Shown here in pieces: positions 42,954 to 51,214 of a stretch of DNA of 64,000 nt. The notes below the pieces were generated by a model that saw only the letters and a list, made by a program, of their open reading frames with translations, did no database searches and was not told the origin of the DNA. The position numbers and the translations under genes are program-made. Each line of letters opens with the position of its first letter. Within the stretch, counting starts at the first letter, position 1. Source of the DNA: Oscillospiraceae bacterium (lineage in GTDB: Bacteria; Bacillota; Clostridia; Oscillospirales; CAG-272); contig SVQK01000056.1 of NCBI GenBank assembly GCA_015065385.1, forward strand, positions 1-64,000, in the 5' to 3' direction.

Positions 42954-42982
42954 ATTATATCACGGGTCGGGCCGGTTTGCAA
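42954..42982 (-). promoter_or_regulatory. Sigma-A promoter for lipoprotein paralogue 5
   Basis: On the minus strand TTGCAA, 17-nt spacer, TATAAT, 65 nt before ATG 42889. Confidence 0.75.
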
Positions 42983-43094
42983 GAACTTTCCGGAAAAAAG
43001 AGAAAAATTCCGTCACGGAATTGTCCGCGGCGGGACGGGACTCCTTCCTCCGCGCGCATACCCGGACGGATGCCGGAAATTCTTACAAAAACGC

Positions 43095-43123
43095 TTGCTT
43101 TTTTCCCGCCTTCCGTGTACAAT
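43095..43123 (+). promoter_or_regulatory. Sigma-A promoter for the isomerase-like operon
   Basis: TTGCTT, 17-nt spacer, TACAAT, about 70 nt before ATG 43193. Confidence 0.7.
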
Positions 43124-43192
43124 AAAGATAAAGACAATTAACCGTCCGGGGGAGCGTATCGCAGCTCCGTTCCGGACAGAAGGGAAAGTTTC

Positions 43193-43951
43193 ATGATCGA
43201 CAGAATAGGACTTCAGCTTTTTTCCATCCGCAACACCATGAACATGGCGGAGAACATCCGCGAGAGCTTCCGCCGCATCCGGGAGATGGGATACGAGCAC
43301 GGACAGACCGCCGGATGCGCCGTTCCGTACGCGGAATTCGGAAGGATCGCGCGGGAGGAGGGACTTGAGATCTGCGGTACCCACGACGATTTCGGCCTGA
43401 TGGTGCGCGATCCGGACGAAGCTATGCGGAATCACGAGGCGCTGGGAACGCGTCTGATGGGCATCGGCGGATTCCACGCGACGGATCCCGACGAGGTGGA
43501 GCGGTTCATCGAACAGGCCAATGCCGTCGCCGCAGCCATCGCGCCCCACGGGTTCAAATTCACCTATCACAACCACTCCCACGAGTTCATGCGCATGAAG
43601 AACGGCAGAACGGTCATGGACATGCTGGTCGAAGGACTGGATCCCGCGGGGACCTCCTTTGTGCTCGATACCTACTGGGTCCAGCACGGCGGCGGGGACG
43701 TGCGCCACTGGATCGAAAAGCTCTCCGGGCGCATCGACATTCTCCACCTCAAAGACATGGGGCGGGGAGAGAACGGCCCCTTCATCACCGAGGTCGGAAA
43801 CGGCAACCTCTGGTGGGAGGGCATCCTCGGCGCGGCGGAAAAAGCCGGCGTGAAGTACTACGTCGTCGAGCAGGATACCTGGCCCGGCGATCCCTTCGAT
43901 TCCGTCAAACAGTCCGCCGACTACCTCAAAGCGAATTTCATGAAGAAATAA
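43193..43951 (+). CDS. Sugar phosphate isomerase/epimerase family protein (xylose isomerase-like barrel)
   Basis: A 252-aa AP-endonuclease-2-like TIM barrel. It starts IGLQLFSIRNTM, typical of this family (QLYSvR-D). Metal-site candidates: FTYHNHSHEF (His and Glu region), SFVLDTYWVQHGGGD (Asp, His) and ILHLKDMGRGE (His, Asp). It ends with YYVVEQDTWPGDP (Glu). It probably interconverts keto/aldo or epimeric sugars or inositols; the exact substrate is unknown. Followed after a probable terminator by the alarmone synthetase. Confidence 0.8.
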   Translation: MIDRIGLQLFSIRNTMNMAENIRESFRRIREMGYEHGQTAGCAVPYAEFGRIAREEGLEICGTHDDFGLMVRDPDEAMRNHEALGTRLMGIGGFHATDPDEVERFIEQANAVAAAIAPHGFKFTYHNHSHEFMRMKNGRTVMDMLVEGLDPAGTSFVLDTYWVQHGGGDVRHWIEKLSGRIDILHLKDMGRGENGPFITEVGNGNLWWEGILGAAEKAGVKYYVVEQDTWPGDPFDSVKQSADYLKANFMKK

Positions 43952-43972
43952 ATGGTTTGCAGCCGCAGAAAT

Positions 43973-43999
43973 GCCGCCTTCCGGTACGGCGGTGTTTTT
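43973..43999 (+). terminator. Terminator upstream of the alarmone synthetase
   Basis: gccgcc / ggcggt stem with 9-nt loop then gtttttg, just before the ribosome site of the next gene (gaaggag). May reduce read-through into the alarmone synthetase. Confidence 0.6.
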
Positions 44000-44016
44000 G
44001 CGCGAAGGAGCGTATT

Positions 44017-44691
44017 GTGAACAAGAATATTGAAATCCTGATCGGCCCGACTGCGAACGGGAAGGCGGCGGACGCGCAGAAGCTCTTCGAAAACTACCGC
44101 GAGTACGCCGAGATGGAACACCTCTACAACGCGGCCATCCGCCAGCTCACCATCAAATTCGAGATTTTGAACGACGAATTCAAGGTGAAGTACGAGCGCA
44201 GTCCCATCCATCACATCGAATCGCGCGTCAAGACCGCGGCGTCCATCGTCAATAAGCTGCTGTCCCGGGGCGCGGAGGTGACGCCCGCTTCGGCGAGGGA
44301 GAACATCAACGATATCGCGGGCGTGCGCGTGGTCTGCTGCTACATCGACGATGTGTACTCCGTCGCGGACATGCTGCTGAGACAGTCCGACATCCGCCTT
44401 CTGAGAGAGCAGGACTACATCCGCGAGCCCAACTACAACGGCTACCGGAGCCTCCATCTCGATATCGAGCTGCCGATCTATCTCTCGGAGCGCACGGAAA
44501 TGGTCAAGGCCGAGGTCCAACTGCGGACCGTTGCGATGGACTTCTGGGCCAGCCTCGAGCACGACCTGCGGTACAAATCCGACAAGGCGATCCCGCCGGG
44601 ACTCGGCGCGCAGATGCTGTCCTGCGCGAACGAAATCGCCGCCATCGACCGGCAGATGCAGGAAATCTACAAGCAGATCCAGGCGATCTGA
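44017..44691 (+). CDS. Small alarmone synthetase, GTP pyrophosphokinase family (RelP/RelQ-like)
   Basis: A 224-aa protein starting at GTG 44017 (gaaggag, 6 nt upstream); the track's 43813 start is not used. It has only the RelA/SpoT synthetase domain: HHIESRVKTAASIVNKL, NDIAGVRVVCCYIDDVY, NYNGYRSLHLDIEL and AEVQLRTVAMDFWASLEHDL (catalytic Glu and the conserved DFW..LEH). The HD hydrolase, TGS and ACT domains are missing, as in RelP/RelQ. It makes (p)ppGpp from ATP and GDP/GTP, acting in the cytoplasm. 15 nt ahead of the NUDIX fusion gene. Confidence 0.9.
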   Translation: MNKNIEILIGPTANGKAADAQKLFENYREYAEMEHLYNAAIRQLTIKFEILNDEFKVKYERSPIHHIESRVKTAASIVNKLLSRGAEVTPASARENINDIAGVRVVCCYIDDVYSVADMLLRQSDIRLLREQDYIREPNYNGYRSLHLDIELPIYLSERTEMVKAEVQLRTVAMDFWASLEHDLRYKSDKAIPPGLGAQMLSCANEIAAIDRQMQEIYKQIQAI

Positions 44692-44706
44692 GAGGGGAGC
44701 GCGTTC

Positions 44707-45819
44707 ATGAGCTTGGAAACGGAAACGGTCCGCGGGTCCGTCACACAGGTGGTTGCCGCCCTGATCTGGGACGGTCCCCGGTTTCTGGCCTGTCAGCGTC
44801 CCGCCTCGAAGAAACGGGGCCTGCTGTGGGAGTTTGCCGGCGGGAAGGTGGAGCCGGGCGAGACGAAGGAGGAAGCGCTCGTCCGGGAGTGCCGGGAGGA
44901 GCTTGACATCACGGTCGCCGTGGACGAGGTCTTCATGACCGTGGTGCACGAATACGCGGACATGACCGTCGAGCTGACCCTGTTTTCCGCCCGGATCCGG
45001 GAAGGCGAGCCGAAGCTGCTCGAACATGCCGCCCTTGCGTGGATCACCGCGGACGAGGCCGGAGAGTACCCCTTCTGTCCCGCGGACGTGGAGATCCTTG
45101 CGCGGCTGAAACGGACGGCGGGGAATCTGATCGTCACCGAAAAGGACGGGATGCGGGCGGTCGCTCTCCTTCCGGACGGGCCGTTCGATACCGCGGTCTG
45201 GCTCCACGAGGATTTTCTCACGGCGGCCCGGATCCGGGAGCGGCTTTCCGCCTGCCTTCCTGCCGGGAAAGTGCCCGTGCTTCTCACCTCGGACAGCGTG
45301 GTGTGGGACCGCGATCTCTCCCCGTGGCCTGCCGAGGGCGTCTTCCGCGGGCAGACCTTCACCGGGGAGGCCGAGGCATACCGGATCCGCCTGACCGAAG
45401 AGCTGATTCCCGAGGCCGAGCGGTCCCTGCCGTTTGCGCCCGTCCGCCGGTTCATCGCAGGGTATTCGCTCGCGGGCCTGTTCTCCCTGTGGAGCGCGTT
45501 CCGGTGCGGCTGCTTTTCCGGCGTCGCGTCCGTTTCGGGATCCCTCTGGTACGACGGATTCACGGAGTTTGTCCGGGATCACGATCTGTCGCGTGAGGTG
45601 AAGGCTCTGTATCTCTCCCTCGGCGACCGCGAGAAGAACGCGAAGAATCCCCGGATGGCGAAGGTGGAAGAAGCGACGGGGGAGATCGCGCGGATCCTGC
45701 GGGAGAAGACCGGCCTGCCCGTTCCGTTCGAGCTTAATCCCGGCGGCCATTTCCGGGACGTCCCCGAACGGATGGAAAAGGCGATTCTGTCCCTGATCAA
45801 AGAAACGGAGGAGAAATAA
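44707..45819 (+). CDS. NUDIX hydrolase fused to an alpha/beta-hydrolase (esterase-like) domain
   Basis: A 370-aa fusion. Residues 1-133 are a MutT-like NUDIX domain with the full box GGKVEPGETKEEALVRECREELDI split here as GGKVEPGETKEEAL then VRECREELDI (45-67). Residues about 160-365 look like an alpha/beta hydrolase, with the elbow AGYSLAGLFSLW (Ser254) and LNPGGHFRDVPERM (His near 350). The two parts share one frame without an internal ribosome site. NUDIX part: probably cleaves oxidised or non-standard nucleotides. Its link to an esterase is unexplained; a tailored ADP-ribose-ester or alarmone-related reaction can only be guessed. Operon with alarmone synthetase and ArsC-like protein. Confidence 0.8.
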   Translation: MSLETETVRGSVTQVVAALIWDGPRFLACQRPASKKRGLLWEFAGGKVEPGETKEEALVRECREELDITVAVDEVFMTVVHEYADMTVELTLFSARIREGEPKLLEHAALAWITADEAGEYPFCPADVEILARLKRTAGNLIVTEKDGMRAVALLPDGPFDTAVWLHEDFLTAARIRERLSACLPAGKVPVLLTSDSVVWDRDLSPWPAEGVFRGQTFTGEAEAYRIRLTEELIPEAERSLPFAPVRRFIAGYSLAGLFSLWSAFRCGCFSGVASVSGSLWYDGFTEFVRDHDLSREVKALYLSLGDREKNAKNPRMAKVEEATGEIARILREKTGLPVPFELNPGGHFRDVPERMEKAILSLIKETEEK

Positions 45820-45820
45820 C

Positions 45821-46171
45821 ATGCTGTTTGTCTGCTATCCGAAGTGCTCCACCTGCCAGAAGGCAAGAAAATGGCTCGAGTCCCGCGGCGCGGCGTTCGA
45901 GGAGAGGCATATCGCGGAGAACAACCCGATGAAGGAAGAACTGCGGCTCTGGGCGCGGAAGAGCGGGCTGCCGCTGAATAAATTCTTCAATACGAGCGGC
46001 CTGCTCTACCGGTCCATGAACCTGAAAGACCGCCTGCCCGCCATGAGCGACGAAGAAAAGCTCGATCTGCTCGCCTCGGACGGTATGCTGGTGAAGCGGC
46101 CCGTTCTCGTGACGGAGGACGCGGTGCTTGTCGGATTCCGCGAGGCGGAGTGGGAAAAAACGGTGAAATGA
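45821..46171 (+). CDS. ArsC/Spx-family thioredoxin-fold protein
   Basis: A 116-aa protein starting 1 nt after the NUDIX fusion stop. The N-terminus YPKCSTCQKARKWL has a CxxC (Cys9, Cys12), then RHIAENNPMKEELRLW and KRPVLVTEDAVLVGF, the ArsC-family binding strand with Arg-Pro. This is the arsenate-reductase-like (YffB/Spx) family; many members are not arsenate reductases. No arsB or arsR is nearby, so a redox or regulatory role is as likely. Confidence 0.85.
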   Translation: MLFVCYPKCSTCQKARKWLESRGAAFEERHIAENNPMKEELRLWARKSGLPLNKFFNTSGLLYRSMNLKDRLPAMSDEEKLDLLASDGMLVKRPVLVTEDAVLVGFREAEWEKTVK

Positions 46172-46192
46172 GGCAAAAATCCGCCCGGATGA

Positions 46193-46221
46193 TTGAAAAA
46201 ATCTCCTGTCTGTGATAGAAT
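46193..46221 (+). promoter_or_regulatory. Sigma-A promoter for the glycerol-phosphate genes
   Basis: TTGAAA, 17-nt spacer, TAGAAT, 52 nt before ATG 46273. Confidence 0.65.
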
Positions 46222-46272
46222 GAACCCGGATCGATCCGAAGTTGTTCATTCTTCCGGAAGGAGATTTTTCCT

Positions 46273-47073
46273 ATGACCGCTCTGCCGTACAGAAACAAGA
46301 TCGCCGTCGCGGGACACCGCGGGAACGCGAAGTATTTCCCCGAAAACACGATGGCCGGATTCCGCTCCTCCGTCTCGCTCCGTCCCGATATGATCGAGAT
46401 GGACGTTCACATGACGAAGGACCGCCGCCTCGTGGTCATGCACGATCACCGGGTGAACCGCACCACCGACGGAGACGGCTTCATCCGAGGCATGACATTT
46501 GAAGAGATCCGCGCCCTCGACGCCGGGAGCTGGAAAGGGGAAGAATTCCGCGGTGAAAAGGTCCCCTCCCTTGAGGAGTTTTTCGGTCTGATGGCGGAGA
46601 ATCCGGATATCATGCTGAACGTGGAGCTGAAAGACTATCCCGCCATGTCCGGACCCTTCGCCTACGAATCTGCCGAGCGCGCGATCGCTATGATGGACGA
46701 ATACGGCCTGACGGAGCGGAGCGTAGTCAACAGCTGGAGCGGGGAGCTCAACGAATGGATCGCTGAAAAATACGGCGGGAGGATCCGCATCCACGCCTAT
46801 CACCCCCAGGAGCTGATGGGAGCCGGGCAGAAGCGGTTCGTCTACGATTACGCCTACTGCGTCTGCCTGTTCTCCACATGGAAGGGACAGACCGTGGTCC
46901 CGAAGCCGATGTTCGACTTCGCCCTGTCGTACGGAGTGGAGCCGTGGGTCTTCTATTCGCCCGACACGCCCGAGGTCTATGATCAGGCTGTCGAAAACGG
47001 CGCGAAGCTCTTCACCTCGAATGATCCCGCGTGGGCGCTCTCTTATCTGCGCTCGAAGGGACTGCACGACTGA
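46273..47073 (+). CDS. Glycerophosphodiester phosphodiesterase (GDPD family), second copy
   Basis: A 266-aa enzyme with no signal peptide. VAGHRGNAKYFPENTMAGF and DMIEMDVHMTKDRRLVVMHD carry the catalytic His pair and metal ligands; LNVELKDYP is the next metal Glu strand. It ends AKLFTSNDPAWALSYL. It yields glycerol 3-phosphate from phospholipid-derived diesters. It is only distantly like the copy at 26742. 22 nt ahead of gpsA, which uses the same product. Confidence 0.9.
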   Translation: MTALPYRNKIAVAGHRGNAKYFPENTMAGFRSSVSLRPDMIEMDVHMTKDRRLVVMHDHRVNRTTDGDGFIRGMTFEEIRALDAGSWKGEEFRGEKVPSLEEFFGLMAENPDIMLNVELKDYPAMSGPFAYESAERAIAMMDEYGLTERSVVNSWSGELNEWIAEKYGGRIRIHAYHPQELMGAGQKRFVYDYAYCVCLFSTWKGQTVVPKPMFDFALSYGVEPWVFYSPDTPEVYDQAVENGAKLFTSNDPAWALSYLRSKGLHD

Positions 47074-47095
47074 CGGATTCGGAAGGAGAAACCAT

Positions 47096-48145
47096 ATGGC
47101 TGTCATCACCATCGTCGGCGCGGGCATGATGGGATCCGCGCTCGCGTTTCCGGCCCGGGAAAACGGACACGAGGTCCGGCTCACGGGAACCCATCTCGAC
47201 CGGGAGATCATCGAGTCCTGCCGCCGCACGGGCCGTCATCCCAAATTCAAAAAGGACTTTCCCGAGGGAGTGATCTTCTGTCAGACCGAGGAGACGGCGG
47301 AGGCGGTCCGGGACGCGGATCTTGTGATCGGCGGGGTGTCCTCCTTCGGCGTGGACTGGTTCGGGGAAACCGTCCTGCCCCTCGTTCCGGAATCCACCCC
47401 GGTCCTCACCGTCACAAAGGGACTGCTCGACACCCCGGACGGGAGGCTTCTGACCTATCCCGCCGTTTGGGAAGAGCGGCTCGCGGAAAAGGGCCTGAAG
47501 CGGAATCTCAACGCCGTCGGAGGCCCCTGCACGTCCTACGAGCTCGTGGCGCACGATCAGACCGAGGTCGCGTTCTGCGGGCACGACATGGACACGCTCC
47601 GCTTCATCCGGGATCTGATGCGGACGGACTACTACCACATCAGCCTGTCGCGGGACGTCACCGGGATCGAGAGCGCGGTTGCCCTCAAAAACGGGTACGC
47701 CCTCGGGATCGCCTTGACCGTCGGCGTCAATCAGCGGCTCTTCGGGCTCGATTCGGAGCTGCACTACAACTCTCAGGCCGCCGTTTTCGGGGAGGCCGTG
47801 CGGGAGATGGCGAAGCTGCTCGAACTGCAGGGCGCGGGGACGCTGGACAATCTCGCGGTCGGCGCGGGGGATCTCTATGTCACGGTCTACGGAGGCCGGA
47901 CCAGACTTGTCGGCATTCTGCTCGGGCGCGGGCTCGACATCGACGAAGCTAAGGCGGAGCTGAACGGCGTGACCCTCGAATCGCTCGTGGTGGCGGTCCG
48001 GGTGGCGCGCGCGGTCCGGATCCTAGCGGAGGCGGGGAAGGCGGATCTGGGCGACTATCCCCTGCTCATGCATGTGGACGCGATCCTCACCGAAAAGGCG
48101 CCCGTCGATCTCCCGTGGGAGTCCTTCGTCTTCGAGCGTCCCTGA
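47096..48145 (+). CDS. gpsA: NAD(P)-dependent glycerol-3-phosphate dehydrogenase
   Basis: A 349-aa enzyme with start ATG 47096 (ggaaggag upstream), not 46979. The N-terminal VITIVGAGMMGSALAFPARE is the nucleotide site. Other family elements are TKGLLDTPDG, GPCTSYELVAHDQTEVAF (the GP(S/C)xA-E strand with changes), ALKNGYALGIA (catalytic Lys), and NLAVGAGDLYVTVYGGRTR (substrate site GxGDLxxT). It links dihydroxyacetone phosphate and sn-glycerol 3-phosphate. The neighbours make and use the same pool. Confidence 0.85.
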   Translation: MAVITIVGAGMMGSALAFPARENGHEVRLTGTHLDREIIESCRRTGRHPKFKKDFPEGVIFCQTEETAEAVRDADLVIGGVSSFGVDWFGETVLPLVPESTPVLTVTKGLLDTPDGRLLTYPAVWEERLAEKGLKRNLNAVGGPCTSYELVAHDQTEVAFCGHDMDTLRFIRDLMRTDYYHISLSRDVTGIESAVALKNGYALGIALTVGVNQRLFGLDSELHYNSQAAVFGEAVREMAKLLELQGAGTLDNLAVGAGDLYVTVYGGRTRLVGILLGRGLDIDEAKAELNGVTLESLVVAVRVARAVRILAEAGKADLGDYPLLMHVDAILTEKAPVDLPWESFVFERP

Positions 48146-48150
48146 GCGGA

Positions 48151-48636
48151 TCATGGCTTTTCGAAGCCGTGGATGAATCCCGTCACGTCGGAGGAACACA
48201 GATCTCCCCCGATCACCCGGTTCCGCCAGAGGATCACGTTCGCCATGACCGTGCCTTTGTAATCCGGATAGTTCGTGACGGCGAAGGTGTAGCGGGTGAC
48301 CTCCTTGCCGCGGTATTTCGCAAGATCGAGGCCCTGTCCCTTCTGGAGTTCGTTGTAGGACTTCATCACCTTGTCAAATTCCTCCGGAATGCGGATCTTC
48401 ATTTCCTCGAGCGGCTCTGGCTCGACCTCCCAGCCGAACTGCGCGAGAAAGGCGATCACGTCGTCCTTGGTTTTGATCCTTGTGTAGCGGACGTTTTCGG
48501 TCGCCGCCGCCACGGCCTTTGTGGACGCCGGGACATAGGCCGGAACGGACAGGACCGCCGCGCAGAGGACGGCCAGCGACACGGCGATAACGCCGAAGAA
48601 TTTCAGCGTATTCGCCCTGACGGTGCAGATAAACAT
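48151..48636 (-). CDS. Membrane-anchored DUF4830-like protein
   Basis: A 161-aa protein; I chose ATG 48636, which has caggagg 7 nt upstream, over 48654. One N-terminal hydrophobic segment (about 12-34) is a signal or anchor. The rest matches what I remember of DUF4830: IAFLAQFGWEVEPEPLEEM, then EEFDKVMKSYNELQKGQGLD and VIGGDLCSSDVTGFIHGF. Function unknown; in other Clostridia it is found near cell-envelope or sporulation genes. It is on the opposite strand to its neighbours. Confidence 0.75.
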   Translation of the reverse strand: MFICTVRANTLKFFGVIAVSLAVLCAAVLSVPAYVPASTKAVAAATENVRYTRIKTKDDVIAFLAQFGWEVEPEPLEEMKIRIPEEFDKVMKSYNELQKGQGLDLAKYRGKEVTRYTFAVTNYPDYKGTVMANVILWRNRVIGGDLCSSDVTGFIHGFEKP

Positions 48637-48713
48637 AAACGCCTCCTGCTTCATGGATTCGGATTTTCACCCGATCCTATGCGGCGGAGGGAAGGAATAG
48701 AACGGAGAATACC

Positions 48714-49991
48714 ATGTTCGAACATGTGCTGAACATCATGAACGCCTGCCCCTGCGGGAGACGGCATACCCTTCTGACGGAGGAATGCGTCGTATCGAAG
48801 GACGCCGCTGTCAGGATGAAGGACTATATCCGCAAAAAAGGATGGCGCGCGCCCGCGGTCGTCGCCGACGAAAACACCCGGATCTTCGCGGACCGTCTGC
48901 TCGCGGAATTTCCCGCCAAGGTCACGACTGTCGCCGGGAACGCCCACGCCACCGAGATCTGGTGCGCGAAGGTCGGCGCGTTCTGCGATGAAGAGAAGCC
49001 GGACGTCCTCATCGCCTGCGGATCGGGATCGGTTCACGACATCACGCGGTACGTCGCCTGCGAGAAGAAGCTGCCCTTTTTGTCCTATCCCACCGCTGCC
49101 TCCGTGGACGGATTCGTCTCGGGTGTCGCGGCCATGACGTGGCACGGGCAGAAGCTGACCTTCCCGTCCGTCCCTCCCGTCGCCGCCTTCGCCGATCCGG
49201 AGGTCTTCTCCTCCGCTCCCGGCAGGCTGACCGCGTCCGGCGTGGGAGACGTGCTCGGCAAATACGTTTCCCTCTTCGACTGGCGCGCGGGACAGATTTT
49301 CACCGGCGAATATCTCTGCGAGGAGCTCTGTTCCCTCGAGTCGGAGGCGGTCGATGAGGTGATCGGGGCGCTCGAGAACCGCGGGAAGATCGGGGAGGCC
49401 GCCTACTGCGAAAAGGTGATGAACGCTCTTCTGATCTCCGGCCTCACCATCCAGCTCTCCGGCAACTCCCGCCCCGCCTCCGCCGCCGAGCACCATCTGT
49501 CCCACCTCTGGGAGATGCACCGGATCAACGAGACGAACGACGGACTGCACGGCGAACAGGTGGCGGTCGGCCTCCTGCTGGCGGCGCGTCGGTATGAGAA
49601 GGCTTTCCGGGACGGGTTGGATTACGAGAAGATCGCCGCGATCGATCCCGTCCGGGTCATGGATCGGAACCGACTGGAACCGATATTCCGGGATCTGACG
49701 GACGGCATTCTCCGGGAGAATCAGCCGGACGGGACACCCGCCTCCTCCAGCCTCGCCCGGATCCGCCTGACCGGGGACACCGACGCGCGTCTCAGAGAGG
49801 CTGCCCGGACGATCCTGCCTCCCTCCGAAGAGATCGAGCGGCTGCTGAAGCTGGCCGGAACGCCCGTCACGACGGCGGAAATCGGCCTCGATCCGTCCCC
49901 GGAGTTCGCCGCGAAATCCCTCGCCTTCGCCCCCTATGTCCGCGACCGGCTGACGCTTCTGAAGGTGCTCGCCGCCGCCGAACTGGATTGA
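48714..49991 (+). CDS. sn-Glycerol-1-phosphate dehydrogenase (EgsA/AraM-like)
   Basis: A 425-aa iron-containing-alcohol-dehydrogenase-type protein. ACGSGSVHDITRYVA is the NAD-site Gly loop with the G1PDH-type SxHD, followed by SYPTAASVDGFVSGVAAMT (metal Asp), PASAAEHHLSHLWEM (metal His and partner) and LHGEQVAVG (second metal His). These are the hallmarks of G1PDH/AraM rather than glycerol dehydrogenase. A Cys-rich start (ACPCGRRH) is also typical of the bacterial branch. It reduces dihydroxyacetone phosphate to sn-glycerol 1-phosphate, the enantiomer made by archaea. It lies close to gpsA, which makes the opposite isomer. Confidence 0.9.
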   Translation: MFEHVLNIMNACPCGRRHTLLTEECVVSKDAAVRMKDYIRKKGWRAPAVVADENTRIFADRLLAEFPAKVTTVAGNAHATEIWCAKVGAFCDEEKPDVLIACGSGSVHDITRYVACEKKLPFLSYPTAASVDGFVSGVAAMTWHGQKLTFPSVPPVAAFADPEVFSSAPGRLTASGVGDVLGKYVSLFDWRAGQIFTGEYLCEELCSLESEAVDEVIGALENRGKIGEAAYCEKVMNALLISGLTIQLSGNSRPASAAEHHLSHLWEMHRINETNDGLHGEQVAVGLLLAARRYEKAFRDGLDYEKIAAIDPVRVMDRNRLEPIFRDLTDGILRENQPDGTPASSSLARIRLTGDTDARLREAARTILPPSEEIERLLKLAGTPVTTAEIGLDPSPEFAAKSLAFAPYVRDRLTLLKVLAAAELD

Positions 49992-50020
49992 ATCCGGTGC
50001 GTCCCGAAAGGAAAGATCGA

Positions 50021-51139
50021 ATGATGAAACAGACCGTATCGCGTTTTCTCGCGCTGCTCTTGTCCCTCGCGCTTTTTGCGTCCTGCTCTGGCAAAGATCC
50101 CGATTCCGGGACACAAGATCCCTCTTTCGCAGAGGCTGAAACCGAGCCGGACGCCGGATCCGTCCCGGAGGAGTCCCGGCCTGAGACCGCGCCCGCCGCG
50201 TTCGTGTCGGACTACCCGAAGCTGACGGATTACAGCTGGTCCCTCACGGGTTCCGATGCCGTGGGCGTTCTGACCTTCAGCGGCGGGGAGGCGGAGCTCC
50301 TTCTCTGCGCGGACGGACAGAACATGAAGCTGTCCGGCTCGGCGACCGTCGGGGACAAGATCCTCACGATCGGGGACACCAAAATCGGATGGGCGGTGCT
50401 GGCCTCCTTCTGCCGGCTGACCGTCGATGGCGTCGGCTATTCCTTTATGAAATGTGACGATCCCGACGCGGCGAGAGGACCGATCGAGCTGATTGCCAAC
50501 ACATGGAAAGGGGACGGCGTGACGCTCTCCTTCGAGGGGGGCACCGCACGTCTCACCGTCGAGGGAGGAAGGAGCGCGGCCGGATCGTGGGAGCTCACAG
50601 CCGGAAAGACCCTGACCATTCTGGACGACGCAAGGGGCAATTCCACCGAAAATCTGGCGCTCGGCTCGACGGCGACCTCCTCCTCCGTGGAGACGCCCGA
50701 TTTTCCTCCGAAGCTGGCGGTGGACGGCGATTTCGGCACGCGGTTTTCCTCCGAATACATCGATCCCTCGTGGGTGCTGCTGGATCTCGGAAAGGAGAAA
50801 ACGGTCGGAGCGGCGGTCGTCTACTTTGAGGTGGCGTGCAGCGCGGACTTCTCCTTCGAGGTGTCCTCCGACGGAAAGACCTTCACCGAAGCAGCTTCCG
50901 TGACGGGCAATACCTCGTCCGGGGTGGAGAATCCGGTCACGGTGCTGTTCGACAAGCCGTATGACTGCCGCTATGTCCGCTTCAACGGGCTGTCCCGCGC
51001 GACGAGCTGGGGGCATTCGATCTACGAGCTCGAGCTTTACGAATACATTCCCGGCTCCGCGGAGTGCGGGATCGAATTCGACGGGGAGAAAATCAACCTG
51101 ACGATGGACGGCAAGGTCTACGCGCTGACAAAACAGTAA
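50021..51139 (+). CDS. Lipoprotein with a discoidin (F5/8 type C, CBM32-like) domain
   Basis: A 372-aa lipoprotein; start ATG 50021 (aaaggaaa upstream). Signal 1-21, lipobox FASC (Cys22), acidic linker to about 60. Residues about 70-200 hold two short beta repeats of similar layout (VLTFSGGEAELLLCADG and VTLSFEGGTARLTVEGG). Residues about 208-350 form a discoidin-like domain: NLALGSTATSSS, LAVDGDFGTRFSS, WVLLDLGKEKTVGA, CRYVRFNGLSR. It probably binds a saccharide at the cell surface. 29 nt after the G1PDH gene, so possibly co-transcribed. Confidence 0.8.
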   Translation: MMKQTVSRFLALLLSLALFASCSGKDPDSGTQDPSFAEAETEPDAGSVPEESRPETAPAAFVSDYPKLTDYSWSLTGSDAVGVLTFSGGEAELLLCADGQNMKLSGSATVGDKILTIGDTKIGWAVLASFCRLTVDGVGYSFMKCDDPDAARGPIELIANTWKGDGVTLSFEGGTARLTVEGGRSAAGSWELTAGKTLTILDDARGNSTENLALGSTATSSSVETPDFPPKLAVDGDFGTRFSSEYIDPSWVLLDLGKEKTVGAAVVYFEVACSADFSFEVSSDGKTFTEAASVTGNTSSGVENPVTVLFDKPYDCRYVRFNGLSRATSWGHSIYELELYEYIPGSAECGIEFDGEKINLTMDGKVYALTKQ

Positions 51140-51145
51140 GAAACA

Positions 51146-51202
51146 CCCGCTCCCGCCTTTCATTCCGCGGACGGAACAGGAGGCAGGGGCGGGATTTTTT
51201 GC
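51146..51202. terminator. Terminator between convergent genes
   Basis: cccgctcccgcct / aggcaggggcggg stem (one mismatch, one wobble) followed by attttttg on the plus strand. Can serve the discoidin lipoprotein gene and, less well, greA. Confidence 0.8.
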
Positions 51203-51214
51203 GCGGGGGGCCGT

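Noticed and set aside
46979-47095. N-terminal extension of gpsA from 46979
   Set aside because: It overlaps the GDPD gene and lacks a ribosome site; ATG 47096 has ggaaggag and begins at the nucleotide-binding motif.
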